From contig LUCW03000710.1 in the NCBI GenBank assembly GCA_001586965.3, positions 1 through 20,362 on the forward strand: a stretch of 20,362 nucleotides of DNA. Reading direction: 5' to 3'. Positions 1-11,498 of this stretch are shown here, piece after piece; positions within the stretch are counted from its first letter, which is position 1; each line of letters begins with the position of its first letter. The stretch comes from Sphaeroforma sirkka (Eukaryota; Opisthokonta; Ichthyosporea; Ichthyophonida). Made by a program: the position numbers and the translations under genes. The notes under the pieces were generated by a model. That model worked only from the letters and a program-made list of their open reading frames with translations, had not been told where the DNA came from and made no database searches.

Positions 1-1097
1 GTATGCATGGGTTGTATTTCATATATATCCGTGCTATGTATGTAGATGAAATTGTGCTATACATATGTGTACGTGTATATCAATCCCGCTTATTTTACTT
101 TAATTGGCAATAACCATACGTTTATTATGTTTGTGTGCCATTTTGTTGTTTATTTGCCTCATATTTGGACTTCCGTCACAAATATGGGAGTTGGAAGATA
201 AGTGTGCACATGTATACATGATGTTCCTATATACATATTTTATGTATAGATTGGTTTGTTTCAAGTGTCTGTGACGTGTCTGTGTCTATTCTTGTGTGTG
301 TGTGTCCCTCTCTGACTTTTTAGAAAGACTGCTCTGATTAGACACGGGCGTATTGATGTAGTATAAAAGTATCGACGATTCTGTGTCTTCATTGGGCCCA
401 TGCTGATTTTTCTCAGCCGTCTAGATTCATTTCGCAAATGAACCCGATCTAGATATTGTGTACTTTCATTGGGTTTTATAATTTTCTAGATTGTAGTTGA
501 CCAGATTCTTTTGCAGGCGTACATATTTAGATGCAACATAAGTACGCAGCGTACTCCGAGGCAAGAGTTTTGTTTCATGGGCGGTATGAACAAAACGATA
601 GTATTCCCGTGACACATAAAATTTTCTTGTCTCGTTTTGTGTCTTGTTGTATACCAAGCGCCCGCAGCAACAAATATGCAAAGCAGTGGTTTGGCCGACT
701 GTTGTAGTATAGTTGACCACTCCTTCACTCGTACACACCAATATCCGGCTTTCTGTTTTGATACACCATACAGTGCACTTGCAGTCGAATTTATTTCACG
801 TGCAGTCCTGCAATCTATGATCACGATTTCTAGCAGGCGTTCGTGTATTGAGTTTTCTACCCCGTTCCAATTCATTGTAATAGCGTCTCCAAAAGCCCGT
901 ATCAAATGACCCGTCCAGTTACATACGAATCTTCCATACACACACTTTCAATCGCATATTTTTTCTTTCCATAAGTGCATTCGCACATCTCCTCATCTAT
1001 CCGACATAAACATACACAGCACACGCCACCCACAATCAAGCTTACAATTGCGGAGTAACTTATACGTTACGTTCTGTACACCTTGTACATACCTCAG
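1..1097. other. Upstream flank; N-terminal exon(s) of the DXO gene not located
   Basis: No coding exon can be supported here. The DXO/RAI1 reading frame opens upstream of 1098 only as far as a stop at 1056-1058, and there is no ATG between 975 and 1098, so the start codon must lie in an earlier exon or outside the window. A strong acceptor-like site (branch-like TTGAC, pyrimidines, TTGCAG ending at 516) is followed by a short open stretch to a GTATGA donor-like site near 583. That exon would end in the wrong phase to join 1098 directly. A TG dinucleotide run of about 13 nt lies at 293-305. A 151-codon open frame on the - strand (489-941) matches no family I recognise. Confidence 0.5.
362..369 (+). 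promoter_or_regulatory. TATA-box-like element
   Basis: The sequence TATAAAAG is a full match to the TATA consensus and is the best promoter-like motif upstream of the DXO gene. A transcription start would be expected about 25-35 nt downstream, near 392-400. Nothing else (initiator, start codon in frame) confirms it, and such motifs arise by chance in A+T-rich DNA. Confidence 0.25.
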
Positions 1098-4000
1098 TTC
1101 TCTTATGATGCGGATCTGGTGCCGCACTTCGATGACAGTGCGTTGGGGTATTACCGTGTACCACCAGAGCGTGCCGATCTGACGGTCGGGTAGGTGGTCT
1201 GCCATTGGCTGTGTGTGTGTTTTGTGGATATGTAAGTACTGCATGTTGTTACGTACTTGTGGGCTGCATTGGCATATTCGTATCATTGCCTGTGTCGGCT
1301 ATGTCGTCGCCGATCAGCTGCTATGCTTCTAGTAATTTCTAGTGTGAGTGCGGCATATTTTGATTTACACACCCGTGTATACCTTTAGTTCCACATATCT
1401 TGGCGATGTCTATTGAGCAGATGCTTGTTGTCTTGTCTTCGCCCTTCCTGTCCTCACATTGTACACTTGCACGATGTTCTGTGTAGATTCGATGTGTTTC
1501 AATCGAAGGATGAGGCAAAGGATAATCGCCTGGACGATCTACTGGCCGCACTCGAACACGGATGGAAGAAAGGTAACCAGCTTTTCGTGCCAAATTTCCA
1601 TGATTCAACATTGTTAGCTTACATATCTCGACAGATAGTTCGCTGTCGTAGCAAGCCCTGGTCTCATTGGAGTTTTAATCATCGAATTCGGACGCTCTTT
1701 ATATCTGCTGAGAATAAATATACAATACAAGGTGACTTGCACATCCAACAAGTTACGATGCACGCGTGTACGACCTTGCTCAATATTCTCTTGCTCCAAT
1801 TGACTGCAGTATCTGCGCATGCCACTCTCACTCCAAACAGAACTGAAACGAAGGAAGTCGGATGGTGGCCCAGCGAACGACACGACCACAAATGAACGCG
1901 ATACAAAACGGATGCGTACAGAAGCACAAGCGAGCGATACACCACCCACCCACGGAGAAACTTCAAGGGACACACAAGTACATTCACACACCAATATATT
2001 AGATAGCAATATCAAGCCCCCGGCCACGCGCACAGACACACACACCAAGCCACCGGACAGGGGGAACAATGCGGAACAAACAATACTGGACAGTGGCACT
2101 ACGCGTGCACAGGACACGGCAGACACACTGCAACAGCAAAACAGCGCACACCATAACAATAGCACACACAGCACTGTGGAATCAAAGGCCGAGCGGTTCA
2201 ACGCAGGCGTGGACATGGTTATGTGGCGAGGGCTGATGTCAAAGCTATTCATCACGCCGTACTGCCGCAATGTATGTTTGTATGCGATTCGACGTTCGAG
2301 TCTATCAGTACTAAATGTCTGCTTGAGAATCAATAGGACCTCATGTCTTAAAGATGTTTATATCTTTGCTCTATTGTGTGAATATGCCTTTAAAATACTG
2401 ATCTACGTTTTCAGGGGTATACTTTATTACACAGTGCCGGGTTCCATTTGAGCTCCTTACACCCATTCATTCACCATGCTGTGCTTTTGTTTATTGCGTG
2501 TCGCTTATAGATTTTATCTGTATCAGCCACGTCAACTCTATCCCTAATAGCGTACCTGTGAGATGTATTGAGCTTGTTCACATGCTGTGCTGAATATCCC
2601 TTTGCGCCGTAATTTGGAATGTTGTGGGCAATTTATGTTCTGAATATGCTCATGTCTATATTATACATCAGGACCGTTTCAACGAGCCATGGAAATTTGG
2701 GGCGATGTTGCTGGACGGATGTATCTACCTCTGTGAAATAAAGACTGAGCAGAAGTAAGCACGCGCGCATGCCATCCTGCCGTTTGCTGTATGCATGTGT
2801 GTAACTCTATGCGAACCCTATCAATGGCCGCCCAATCATTTTTCACTGAGACGCTCAGCATGGCTGAGTAGTTCTGGTGGTATTGTACCCCTACCATGCG
2901 GTGTTGGTGTTGCAGTCAATTTACATATCACTGTCGTCTTTGTTATATTGCCAACTAACGGCCGGATCATCTCTCGCTAATTTTAAATGACCAATGATCA
3001 ACACACTACTACGCCCGTGCCCTTAGAGAGATGGACACACGCGGGAAGATGCTGTGTTATGGCGGATTCAAGTTCGAACAATATTGTACCGTGGCAGACC
3101 GAGCAGAGGCGCAGAGAATGGCACGTATGTGGCCCGAGAATCCTGTGCTTGTATATGTTCGTTGGATGCATCACGCACCACTCTATACACATACTATAAT
3201 GCTACACGACGCGCAAGTAAAAATCACGCTACGCTAGGAGGCTCGGTCGCCGCATGCTCAACCAGACATCTAACATGTCTCCTTTGCAAGGTGACGATAT
3301 GGAGCGTGTAAAGTGCTTGAATACTTTGTCATACACATTGGATACGCTTGTGAGGCCCACAGGCTTATGTGATTGTGTTTTGGACTTGTGCACTACAGGT
3401 GAGGGCACGAGACCCGAAATCGAGCACACACCAGTGAACAACAGCATAGCGTACTGTGCCATTTTTAGATCCAAATTAGGAAAACACCGCGTGGTCATGG
3501 GTGCGGAGATGGACTGCCTTAAGGCTGATGGGCGCAAATGGTATACTCTATCCCGATACCTCCCTTGCCCTTCTTTCGCTCGCCTCCTTAGTCTTATCCC
3601 ACACTTGTTGCTGTATCGACAGAGAAGTGAATGCTTGAGCTTAGGGGTAGTACACTCTAAACACTGTGCGTATATGTCTTCGGAAGTTTCAGATGTACAC
3701 ACTCGCACATTCTGATACACCACTATAATTGGATAGATCCGAAGTCGACGCTTAAACAACTTCGTGTGCAAACGGACTTTGTAGTTGAGATGTCTTGTTT
3801 ATTCAGAGCCGTCAGCTGTTTTCGTATAGCTCGACGTTTGCATTTGGATGCACTCATGCACTGCGACCGGCTGCTCATGCCCACTGTCCCCGCAGACTCT
3901 TCTCAATGTGCATTGAATCAAGTACTACGGATGCATGTGTTTTGATATCCACATCCCTTTTTGCCTGATCTCGCCTTTCCGCATAGACATATCTACCTCG

Positions 4001-5771
4001 TATGCGCTGATCTCAATAAATTTACTTGTACGTAGGGACTTGGGATCGTATGTGGAGCTGAAAACATCGAAAGTGATCAACTCACAGAGAGACGAGGTAT
4101 GAACCTGTTTTCGATCACCTGCGACTCCATGAGATAGCGTTTTTGTGTTTGACATCCATTGAAAGTGTGGTTGGTCTACCCATCCATCCACCCACACTTC
4201 AGGGCTTGAGTCTATCTCAATCGAGGCCTGAGATGAGAGATCGTCCGATTGCACCCGTTTCACACAAGTCCTTGGTTGTTGGGGGAATGGCCGGTTCTAC
4301 GAGTTATGCGCTATGGATTTCTAATAGGGTGTATAGTACTTGATATACGATACGATGCAAACTCGAAATTCACCCTCCCTCCCTGCAACTCCCGTGCAGG
4401 AAAATTTCGAGAAGACTAAGTTGCTCAAGTCATGGGCGCAGTCGTTCCTGTCTGGTGTCGAAACCATAGTATATGGCTTCAGGGATCATCAGAGTATAGG
4501 TGGGTTTGTTATTGGTATACTGTGAAGTGTGGGACCGGGTCTATAACAAGGAGTTGTTGATGATAACACTATTGTATTGGTCACTGTATCATCAGGAATT
4601 TCATCAAATTTTAAACAGGTTCTACACTAAAGTAGTGATAAGTGTCGTAAAAGAGTAGTAGTCATTGTGACACCGGTACATCGATTTATCTGAGACCAAC
4701 ACAATAGTACGACAACAAAGTATAGGTATGAGGATTGTACCAAACTTGTCTAGTCGTAGAGCAAAGTTGCGGTATGGTACCTAGGACCTGTCATAGAATA
4801 GACTCAAGAGTTTACCATCGGACTTTTCTCAAAACATAGAAAGGGTGTGAAGGTATTCTGAGTTGCCCCATAGAAAGATTTGAGGGTCGATGAGTCTATA
4901 TAATTTACAACGGGATATCCAAGTGTATGGCAAGAAACACGCCGACACAGTCTTTATCGGCCAATTTTCAAAAATATATTGGATCATATATGTTCTTGGG
5001 CTGTAACCGACCGCTGTGCAGGCCAATTTAGCTAGCGTATATACACTGTGCAGTTCATGAAGGCGGCTTGAACAGAGTATACCTGGTTCAACACTATTTG
5101 TATTTTTGTTTTTGGAAATGGTTCATGGCATTGATAAGAATGCTGTTAAAGCTGGCTATTCTGTGCCCCGTCAACAGTCCGAGCTGTTCAACAGTTCAAA
5201 ACTAGGGAGATGCATAGAAACGCGAGGGCGAAGGGCTACTGGGATCCACAGGTATGAAATTATTTTCTCGTCCAAACTTCGAGCGCGCTATGAACATTTC
5301 AAGTGTTCTCGTTGGGCGATCTTGGCCCGCTGTTTAATAAACGAGGGCTCTCATAGTTGAGAAGGGCGCCGAAAGCGCTGCCGCCTACTGTCATGGTGTT
5401 TTTGACACCTACTACTAGCATCTGGTTAAGAAGGGTTACTGGCAAGCCAACCATGCAAAACGATAGATTTTCATGATGGTTTTCGAAAGTGGAATAAGTA
5501 TGCCAATGCGCCGCTATTGACACCCTTTATTGATGGTCTATTGCATCACAAACCCATGATGCGCTGCATGCAGATATGCATATCATTTGCGCAAGGGTTG
5601 CTCAACGTGGTGAAAGAGGTGGTTACAGAGGACGCATGCGACACGACATATGTCTTCGAACTTGATAATACAACGAACAGTGTCACAGCCAGGGCCGACT
5701 CCAGCGCCGGAAGGTTTCAATTCTTTCCGGACGGTTTTGTAGAGAGACGTTCCACGGAACAACACATGTGA
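1098..5771 (+). CDS. DXO: DXO/RAI1-family decapping nuclease, ten exons, N-terminus missing
   Basis: Exons by splice signal and phase: 1098-1189, 1487-1572, 1841-2271, 2672-2754, 3027-3124, 3291-3540, 4036-4096, 4400-4499, 5178-5251, 5574-5771 (stop TGA). All introns are GT-AG and all joins keep frame, giving 490 residues. Conserved features in order: FSYDADL with GYYRVPP (1098-1189); DEA..RLDDLLAALE (1487-1572); WRG, the family's motif I (Arg codon 2227-2229), then LFITPY; GGFKFE (Glu 3076-3078); EMD (Glu 3506-3508, Asp 3512-3514); ELK (Glu 4055-4057, Lys 4061-4063); WAQSF (Gln 4439-4441) and YGFRD; VQQFKT and YWDP; then the C-terminal FAQGLL and FFPDGF. Members of this family bind two metal ions and remove incomplete, unmethylated or NAD caps from RNA 5' ends; RAI1 partners the nuclear exonuclease Xrn2/Rat1. 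All catalytic residues are present, so the gene is probably functional. It is longer than human DXO (about 396 residues), mainly through one insertion. The first exon's acceptor at 1097 is the least certain boundary. Confidence 0.9.
1843..2211 (+). other. Low-complexity, NLS-like insertion within the DXO exon 1841-2271
   Basis: About 120 codons rich in Thr, Asp, Asn, Gln, Ser and His separate the conserved RLDDLLAALE segment from the WRG motif. In animal members these are only about 15-20 residues apart. The insertion begins with two basic clusters, KRRK and KRMR, about 15 residues apart, which resembles a bipartite nuclear localisation signal. It contains no hydrophobic core and is probably disordered. 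It is continuous in frame with the catalytic part of the same exon, so it is an insertion in the protein and not an intron. A nuclear role is inferred. Confidence 0.7.
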
Positions 5772-8700
5772 ATTCGTGGATACTCTGCCTGCCATATGTG
5801 AAGTCACAGGGTGGGCAATAGTTTGATTGTCTGGATCTGGCGGACTGCATATGGAAACATTTCTCCAATTCTTGGGCCATGGCCTTGTGGATCTTGCCTC
5901 GCAGCTCAGTACGGAGACCTAATAACTTGTCAGTGGTAGCTGTATCTCGGGTTTTTCATAGTTTGGCTTTCGGTCTTCTCATGCTTTATATACATAAGTA
6001 GCTTTATTTTATTTCACGGACGTCAACCCTCTGTAGATTTTGTACAATGTGAAATTATAGCTCGATGGACTGATTTGCCCCTCTCGAACTGACGATTAAG
6101 GGACCATAATACTCGCAAAACAGGAAGAAGTCTTGAGCGGAGCATTTCCTTTGAATTTACGGGTGGACGCCTATATACAACAACTATAATACTGAGCATA
6201 TGACTCATCAAATCCCGCCTATCATTATATCTCCTTTAGCACCACAAAATGTGTCCGTTCAAAAAGAAACAAAATGGTCTCCAAGCTTGTTACAGTTTCT
6301 CGCCAGCTGCCAGAAATAATATACAGTGTAGTAGAATAGGACAATAGTTAGCCCTATGGTGTGGGCAAATGATTAATTGGAAAGCACTAAAAACCAATTC
6401 AAACACATAATATTTCCTAAAATTATTTTCTTGCAAACACTGCGGTTTACCATGAACCAGGAGAATGGGGAATAGACGTTTGAATTACATGTCAATCGAT
6501 ACCAAAAACCTATGAAATATGAAGAAAAAAAGTGCCAGTTGGCGGACCCATTAAAAAAGCGTTGGTTTACACTAATATTTTCATTCCGTACTTATGAATC
6601 CTGTAGGCAAGCCCATGGGTTTTTGGCCTGAGACGGTAGCTTTTTGGACCAGCGAATTTGGGACATTTGTAGCTGGCTGGCCAGAGCCATTATCGTTTGT
6701 TATGCGATATCTCCTTATATATCAGAGAGGCTGAGGAATCTGCACAACTTTTCATTCGTATATAGAATGTGATATTTAGAATGTGAGCTGCGGGTATGTT
6801 GGTGGCGGAAGTAAAGCAGGCTTCATGACAATGTAATTTAATCGATGGAGGGATGTGGAGTCATTACTGTGATGACAAATTTGAAAGCGCGGCGGAGCTG
6901 TGGGGTTGATTGTGTGAAATACGACGTGTCATTTCTAATTTCGGATATCCAAGGATGCTGGGTCTGGCACCTTAATCAGCGTTTGTATGTAGGTCAGTCA
7001 TTTTCAGTTTAGGCGTTTGACACTCGCTACGGAGAAACATTGTCGGCTTTATCTGGGCGCGAGATCCGAGAAAAGAGTGCATAGCTCAACCCACTTGGTA
7101 GACATTTGCGAAGTTGTTCTCTGGCTTAGGCGTAACGAGTACAAGCCTGATATATCCCTGAGGACAACGGTGTTGAAGAATAATTTAATATCCCTATTAC
7201 TGAAGAGGTCTGTAAGTGGCACTAGGAGCATAGCTAGGTTTGGAATGTAGGCTGATCATCAATTCATGACAATACATATTGTTTTGTACCGTGGTTTAGT
7301 CTTCGTAGCGATAAATGACATTAAGTGAGTGTGCTATATACGTCGATATACAGGCGGCCGCCACATAAGCGCAGCTTTGGGCATACTGCAGCAATGTCAT
7401 CAAATAGGTACCATCTGAAGCTAAGCCAGAAATTACCTATGCCACCGTTATCGACAAAGTGTACGAGTTGCTTTCTCATAGCACTGACAAATCATTCTAA
7501 CATCTGCTGGCGAATAACATTCATCAACATGTGAAAATTATAGCTCGGAATAGTCCTGTTGTTGGCTGTCAGATGCGCTCTAGGAGGTAATTTTGGTGAC
7601 AGGTTCTCATGATTTCCTGGTGTGTTGCTGTATTTCAAATGATTCAAGCTGCATACCATGCATTTCTTCTGCGGCGGGAATTGAACCACAGAGTTTTCGT
7701 TCACGACTGCGTAGGTGCGGCAATACCGCAAGTCTTTGGCCGGTTTAGAATCGACGCGTTGGTTCTTTGGCCCTAGTTTAAAAACTATATTTTCTGAAGA
7801 GATTTTCTTGGATTTATTAAACTTTATAAGTGATTCCTAGAGGAGATTTGATTTGGGCAACCCCACTCCCCTTTTGTTTTGGGCTGAGCTCTTTTACTTC
7901 ATACCCCACATTGTTTAAATCGCAACTGATTACTTCTTTCCATAGATCTTCCCTGAACCACTACAACGGCTTTTTGGGCCATACCATATGTACATACATT
8001 GAAACTTACCTCTTGTGAAATAAATAATATTATCCGTATAAGTGTACCCTGAAAAAAGTTTCAACGGGTAAACAGGTGCGATTGAACATGTCAAGATCCA
8101 CTGTTTAAAGCACATATACCGCATTATGTGTCGCTCTATTCATATTGTATCGATGACGCGTCATCCATTTACCTATATATGGTAACAAAGTGGTCAAGTA
8201 TAGCATCGACTATAGAATGGGAGGAGAACGAAAAGTTTGATGATCAGTTTTACATGCTATTACGTTGTATGTACCGGTCCAATTCTTCCTGATCAGCTGA
8301 CGATTACTGGATACTTGCTGCCGGTAAATAAACACCCTGGCAGTACATATCTTTACCGAAGACTCTGGAACTTGGACCACTAGGGCCAAATCTTAGGTCC
8401 TTGGTTTCTAAATTTCTAGCCAAATAGCTGGAGGGTGTATTGTCGAGTCACATAATATGTACGGATATAAGGGTTTATTGGTAAGCGAGTACGCCGGAAA
8501 TCGATAGGCAACCAACAGGAACATCCATTGTCACTAATGAGTACAGATGACTGTTTCATGGTCATAGACTTCGAGCAGAATAGGCAACTCGCATTATTTT
8601 ATAAATGAGTTCATCATTTACCGTCCGTCCAGATGTTGTTTTCGGTACAGGACTGGAATTTTGTATTTCTAAACTTTCACCAACAACGGAAAATTGAACT

Positions 8701-9739
8701 TTTAAATTCAGTAAAGCGTCGTTATTGGCAAATCATGGACAGCGACAATAAGATTCGCCACAGCAAAAGGCACTTTGGTGGGTGTGCCCCTTTATATCGC
8801 GCTTTAGGCATTGCCCCGGGAATTGAAAATAAAATGAGCAACAATGGAAAAGTTTGAGCTGCTCAGTGGTCACTATAAAAGATCGCGAAGCTCATATTTA
8901 AGGCGATCAGAACGTGCCTAGTTGCCCGAGTTACACCTACTGATGGAATCTTTACAACGTCCATAATAGCGGCTTTTATTGAAACTAAAGATGTTCCCGA
9001 AGTTCACAGCACCCTGAAAATGATTGGCTGCATTAAAGCTAGAGCAGACTCGCACTTTAATACTTGCGAAAAAAGAGGCAGCGCAAGCGAATCCATACTG
9101 AATGCAGATTGGTTAAGAAATGTTTGAGAGGAACACTGTCGCGTCATAACCACATATCAGAGTATCATGTTTTGAAATCATCGAATTGCGACATAATCAG
9201 TTTCAAGAATTCATACGTATGGCTCACATGATACCCGTTAGGAGCATCAACTGTAAGATGTATCAAACAAAACTCAAATATAGTTTATGACTAATATATG
9301 CTCAGAGTATTCATGTCGGTTATCGAGATTTGAAAGAAATAGGTTAAGTTCCTAACCATTATATAACCACGTTCTACAAATGCGTTCATACCATACTTTC
9401 TGTACATCGGGATTATGGGTGGAAGGAATTCCCCACTTGCCTGGTTAATATATCACTTTTCTGTCCACGATACTATGTGGGATGTTTTCTGCTGCGAGTA
9501 TACCCCTCCCTAAAAGCTTGGCTGGAAGCTACGCAAGCTCCTTTTGCGCACTCCATCCCACAGGTCCTTGGCATCATGCAGCCTGCAACGAACGATACAC
9601 TGCGAATACTTTGTGTGAAGTCGATTTGACCAAGCTGACAATCTCGTACTATGATAAAAGTGCTTGTGAATATGGTTGATATTATAGCTGTAGCTCTCGG
9701 TAGTGAGATAAAAAACAAAGGGGTTTTATAAGACTGCGA
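5772..9739. other. Gene-poor intergenic stretch of about 4 kb
   Basis: I see no recognisable protein, RNA gene or transposon here. The longest open frames are 60-81 codons, for example + strand 7017-7250 and 8633-8857 and - strand 9473-9718. None shows a family motif or a phase-consistent chain of exons. The first few hundred bases must hold the 3' UTR of the DXO gene, but no AATAAA occurs within about 1 kb of its stop, so the cleavage site cannot be placed. The segment 7017-7250 follows an acceptor-like site and could be an exon of an unrecognised or decayed gene. Confidence 0.5.
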
Positions 9740-9746
9740 CCTTTGT

Positions 9747-9797
9747 CTTTATGGTTCTGCCCCCTTTATGGTTCTGCCCACTTTATGGTTCTGCCCC
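9747..9797. repeat. Tandem repeat, 3 x 17 bp
   Basis: Three head-to-tail copies of CTTTATGGTTCTGCCCC lie at 9747-9763, 9764-9780 and 9781-9797. The only difference is a terminal A in the middle copy. The array lies just upstream of the longer tandem repeats that precede the LINE, so it may mark the LINE 5' end or its upstream promoter monomers. Confidence 0.95.
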
Positions 9798-9943
9798 TAG
9801 TTCTAGCTACTTCCGTCTAGTTCTATTTCCGGTTATCAGCAATGCAGATTGAAGCGATATCGGCTGGCGGCATTTTTGCTTTAAATCTACTGTCCAGTTG
9901 TTATAAAGTTTTCAGCGTCATAAAATTTATCTAAATCTTTTTA

Positions 9944-10193
9944 AAAGTACAAAAATTAAATCCAAAAATCAAGACGCCGAGCTGGTGCAGTGGTTTCACT
10001 GCACCTAGAAGCTCATTAATTGCCTCATTAATTTATATTTAGCTTTTCACCCCATTTAAGGCATCGAATATCTAGATCTTTAAAGTATAAAAATGAAATC
10101 CAAAAATCAAGATTACGAGCTGGTGCAGTGGTTCCACTGTACCTAAAACCCTATCAATTGGTACCTAGCTGACCAACTCATTTAAGGCATCGA
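9944..10193 (+). repeat. Two diverged tandem units of 126-138 bp, each with a conserved hairpin
   Basis: Unit 1 (about 9944-10067) and unit 2 (about 10075-10193) share a block around AAATCCAAAAATCAAGA, the phrase GAGCTGGTGCAGTGGTT and the end CATTTAAGGCATCGA (10053-10067 and 10179-10193). Each holds a hairpin: 9984-10005 has a perfect 9-bp stem (GGTGCAGTG/CACTGCACC) and 10122-10143 has a 10-bp stem in which one pair is G-T. The units end shortly before the LINE ORF1 region, as 5' UTR promoter monomers do in some LINEs. The stem also contains a match to the Pol III box A consensus (TGGTGCAGTGG), but no box B follows. Their role is inferred from position. Confidence 0.85.
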
Positions 10194-10253
10194 CGGGCAC
10201 ATCTGGTTGGCCAGTCAGGAGGACTCATTCATCCTATCTCTCAACAAACGACT

Positions 10254-11498
10254 CCTTACCCAATGACCAATGGAAATTGGACATACAAAAATCGATCACA
10301 AACCTCTCTGCCCAGGTCATTACTCTACAGGCCAATCTCAATCAAATTTTGGGACCGGCTCTAACAACCCCGAACAATGATGGGCCCATCTCCAAGGATC
10401 CTTTGACTGATGACCAATGAAAATCAACCATACACCAAATGCTCATCTGTGCAAAAACAACCAACCTTGATATCGAACTCGGGACCTTAATTCCCAAACC
10501 CGTGCACCTATAGACAAAGACACACCCGACACTTTCCGATTTGGCTCCACAAGCCCGCCTGCTCCGCCTGCAAAAGACCGCGGTCACAGGCGCCCAATAG
10601 CAGCAGTGAGCCTCCAAGCTACCGCTTAAAAGTGGACAAACCTACAAAACCGAGCCCTAAAAAACGCACGACCCCACCAGCTTCTCAGTCCCAACCGCAG
10701 CCGCCAGTACCCGAACACCTTTTGACGAAAGTGGTGGGCCACCCGATGCCGGACAAAACTCTTCATGAAATGGATGACATAACTCCGGTATGGCTCTTCT
10801 TCCGATCAATTTTCCCTAACGGCAAGCCCCCATCCCAATCAGTATTTGAAAAATACTGGCATGCCCAACCAGTCCTCAATCGCCATCACTTTCTCTGGTA
10901 TCTTCCGTCCAAATCGGTATCTCAGTCAAATCGCCGCGGAAGCTCCACCAGTTTCATCCGCCTTTGTGTTCCTAGCGACGCTGCCGCCCAGGTGAAACGA
11001 CATGCAGCACTTACGTGGAAATGGCAGCTTGATAACAACATCGACCCCCGCTCCCAACAACATCCCGACGCTACGAAAGCAGCTTTAATCCACTATCTCC
11101 GTACCAAGCGGGAGGCCCGCTGCAAACATGAACGAGCGCCAAAAATTCTTGCCCGCAGCATGGATGCATTACTGAGTCCACTTGTCAACTCCACAAACAC
11201 AGACATCCTCCAATCTACCGCGGATCGTCTCCAAAAGGCTTACCAAGCAAAACATGATGCACACCTCTTCTCACCTAACCCGCGAATCCCGGCAAACGCT
11301 AAAGAATCAGCGCGTGCGAAACCAGGATGACTTCATATACCAACGGTCTCCCCAACACAATCATCCGACACGATGGACAGCAATATGCAGCCTCAGCTTT
11401 CCACGACAGACTCTTCGACGACATGCAATGATATAGAATTGACTGATATCGTTAAAGAAGAGAGCCCAGTAGTATTGACCGATGATGAACAATGTTAG
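10254..11498 (+). pseudogene. LINE ORF1-like protein, degenerate
   Basis: The 5' part (10254-10490) reads in one frame as a helix with regular Ile/Leu/Val spacing (the LDIQKSITNLSAQVITLQANL stretch minus its last residues), possibly a coiled coil. A second copy of its start (ATGACCAATG at 10263 and 10410) suggests an internal duplication of about 147 bp. Stops interrupt that frame. The frame open from 10491 to 11327 has no ATG near its start and encodes a Pro/Lys-rich segment (KPTKPSPKKRTTPP), then a globular-looking part with VWLFFRSIFPNG and HHFLWYLP. An in-frame TGA at 11328-11330 is followed by 55 more open codons of acidic sequence to TAG at 11496-11498. No CCHC knuckle or RRM is visible, so assignment as ORF1 rests on position before the endonuclease ORF. 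Confidence 0.55.

Noticed and set aside
486..941. 151-codon open frame on the - strand
   Set aside because: It has an ATG and some protein-like composition, but no recognisable motif and no supporting splice or neighbour evidence; kept only as a note in the flank entry.
1614..2333. 239-codon open frame on the - strand
   Set aside because: It lies exactly opposite the DXO exon 1841-2271 and reads as Val/Ser/Cys-rich shadow of that low-complexity segment; the + strand has splice sites, phase and family motifs.
3350..3398. Possible 49-nt intron (GTGAGG to TACAG) inside the DXO exon 3291-3540
   Set aside because: Removing it shifts the frame into a stop, while reading through keeps the EMD motif in frame.
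3229..3771. 180-codon open frame on the - strand
   Set aside because: Antisense to the DXO exon carrying the EMD motif; no family features of its own.
7766..8390. 12-bp inverted repeat TTTGGCCCTAGT / ACTAGGGCCAAA, about 600 bp apart, as MITE ends
   Set aside because: About one such match is expected by chance in a region this size, homology stops at 12 bp, and no flanking duplication is seen.
9984..10143. tRNA or SINE genes in the tandem units, from the box A match
   Set aside because: No box B or Pol III terminator follows at the right distance; the match is part of a hairpin stem.
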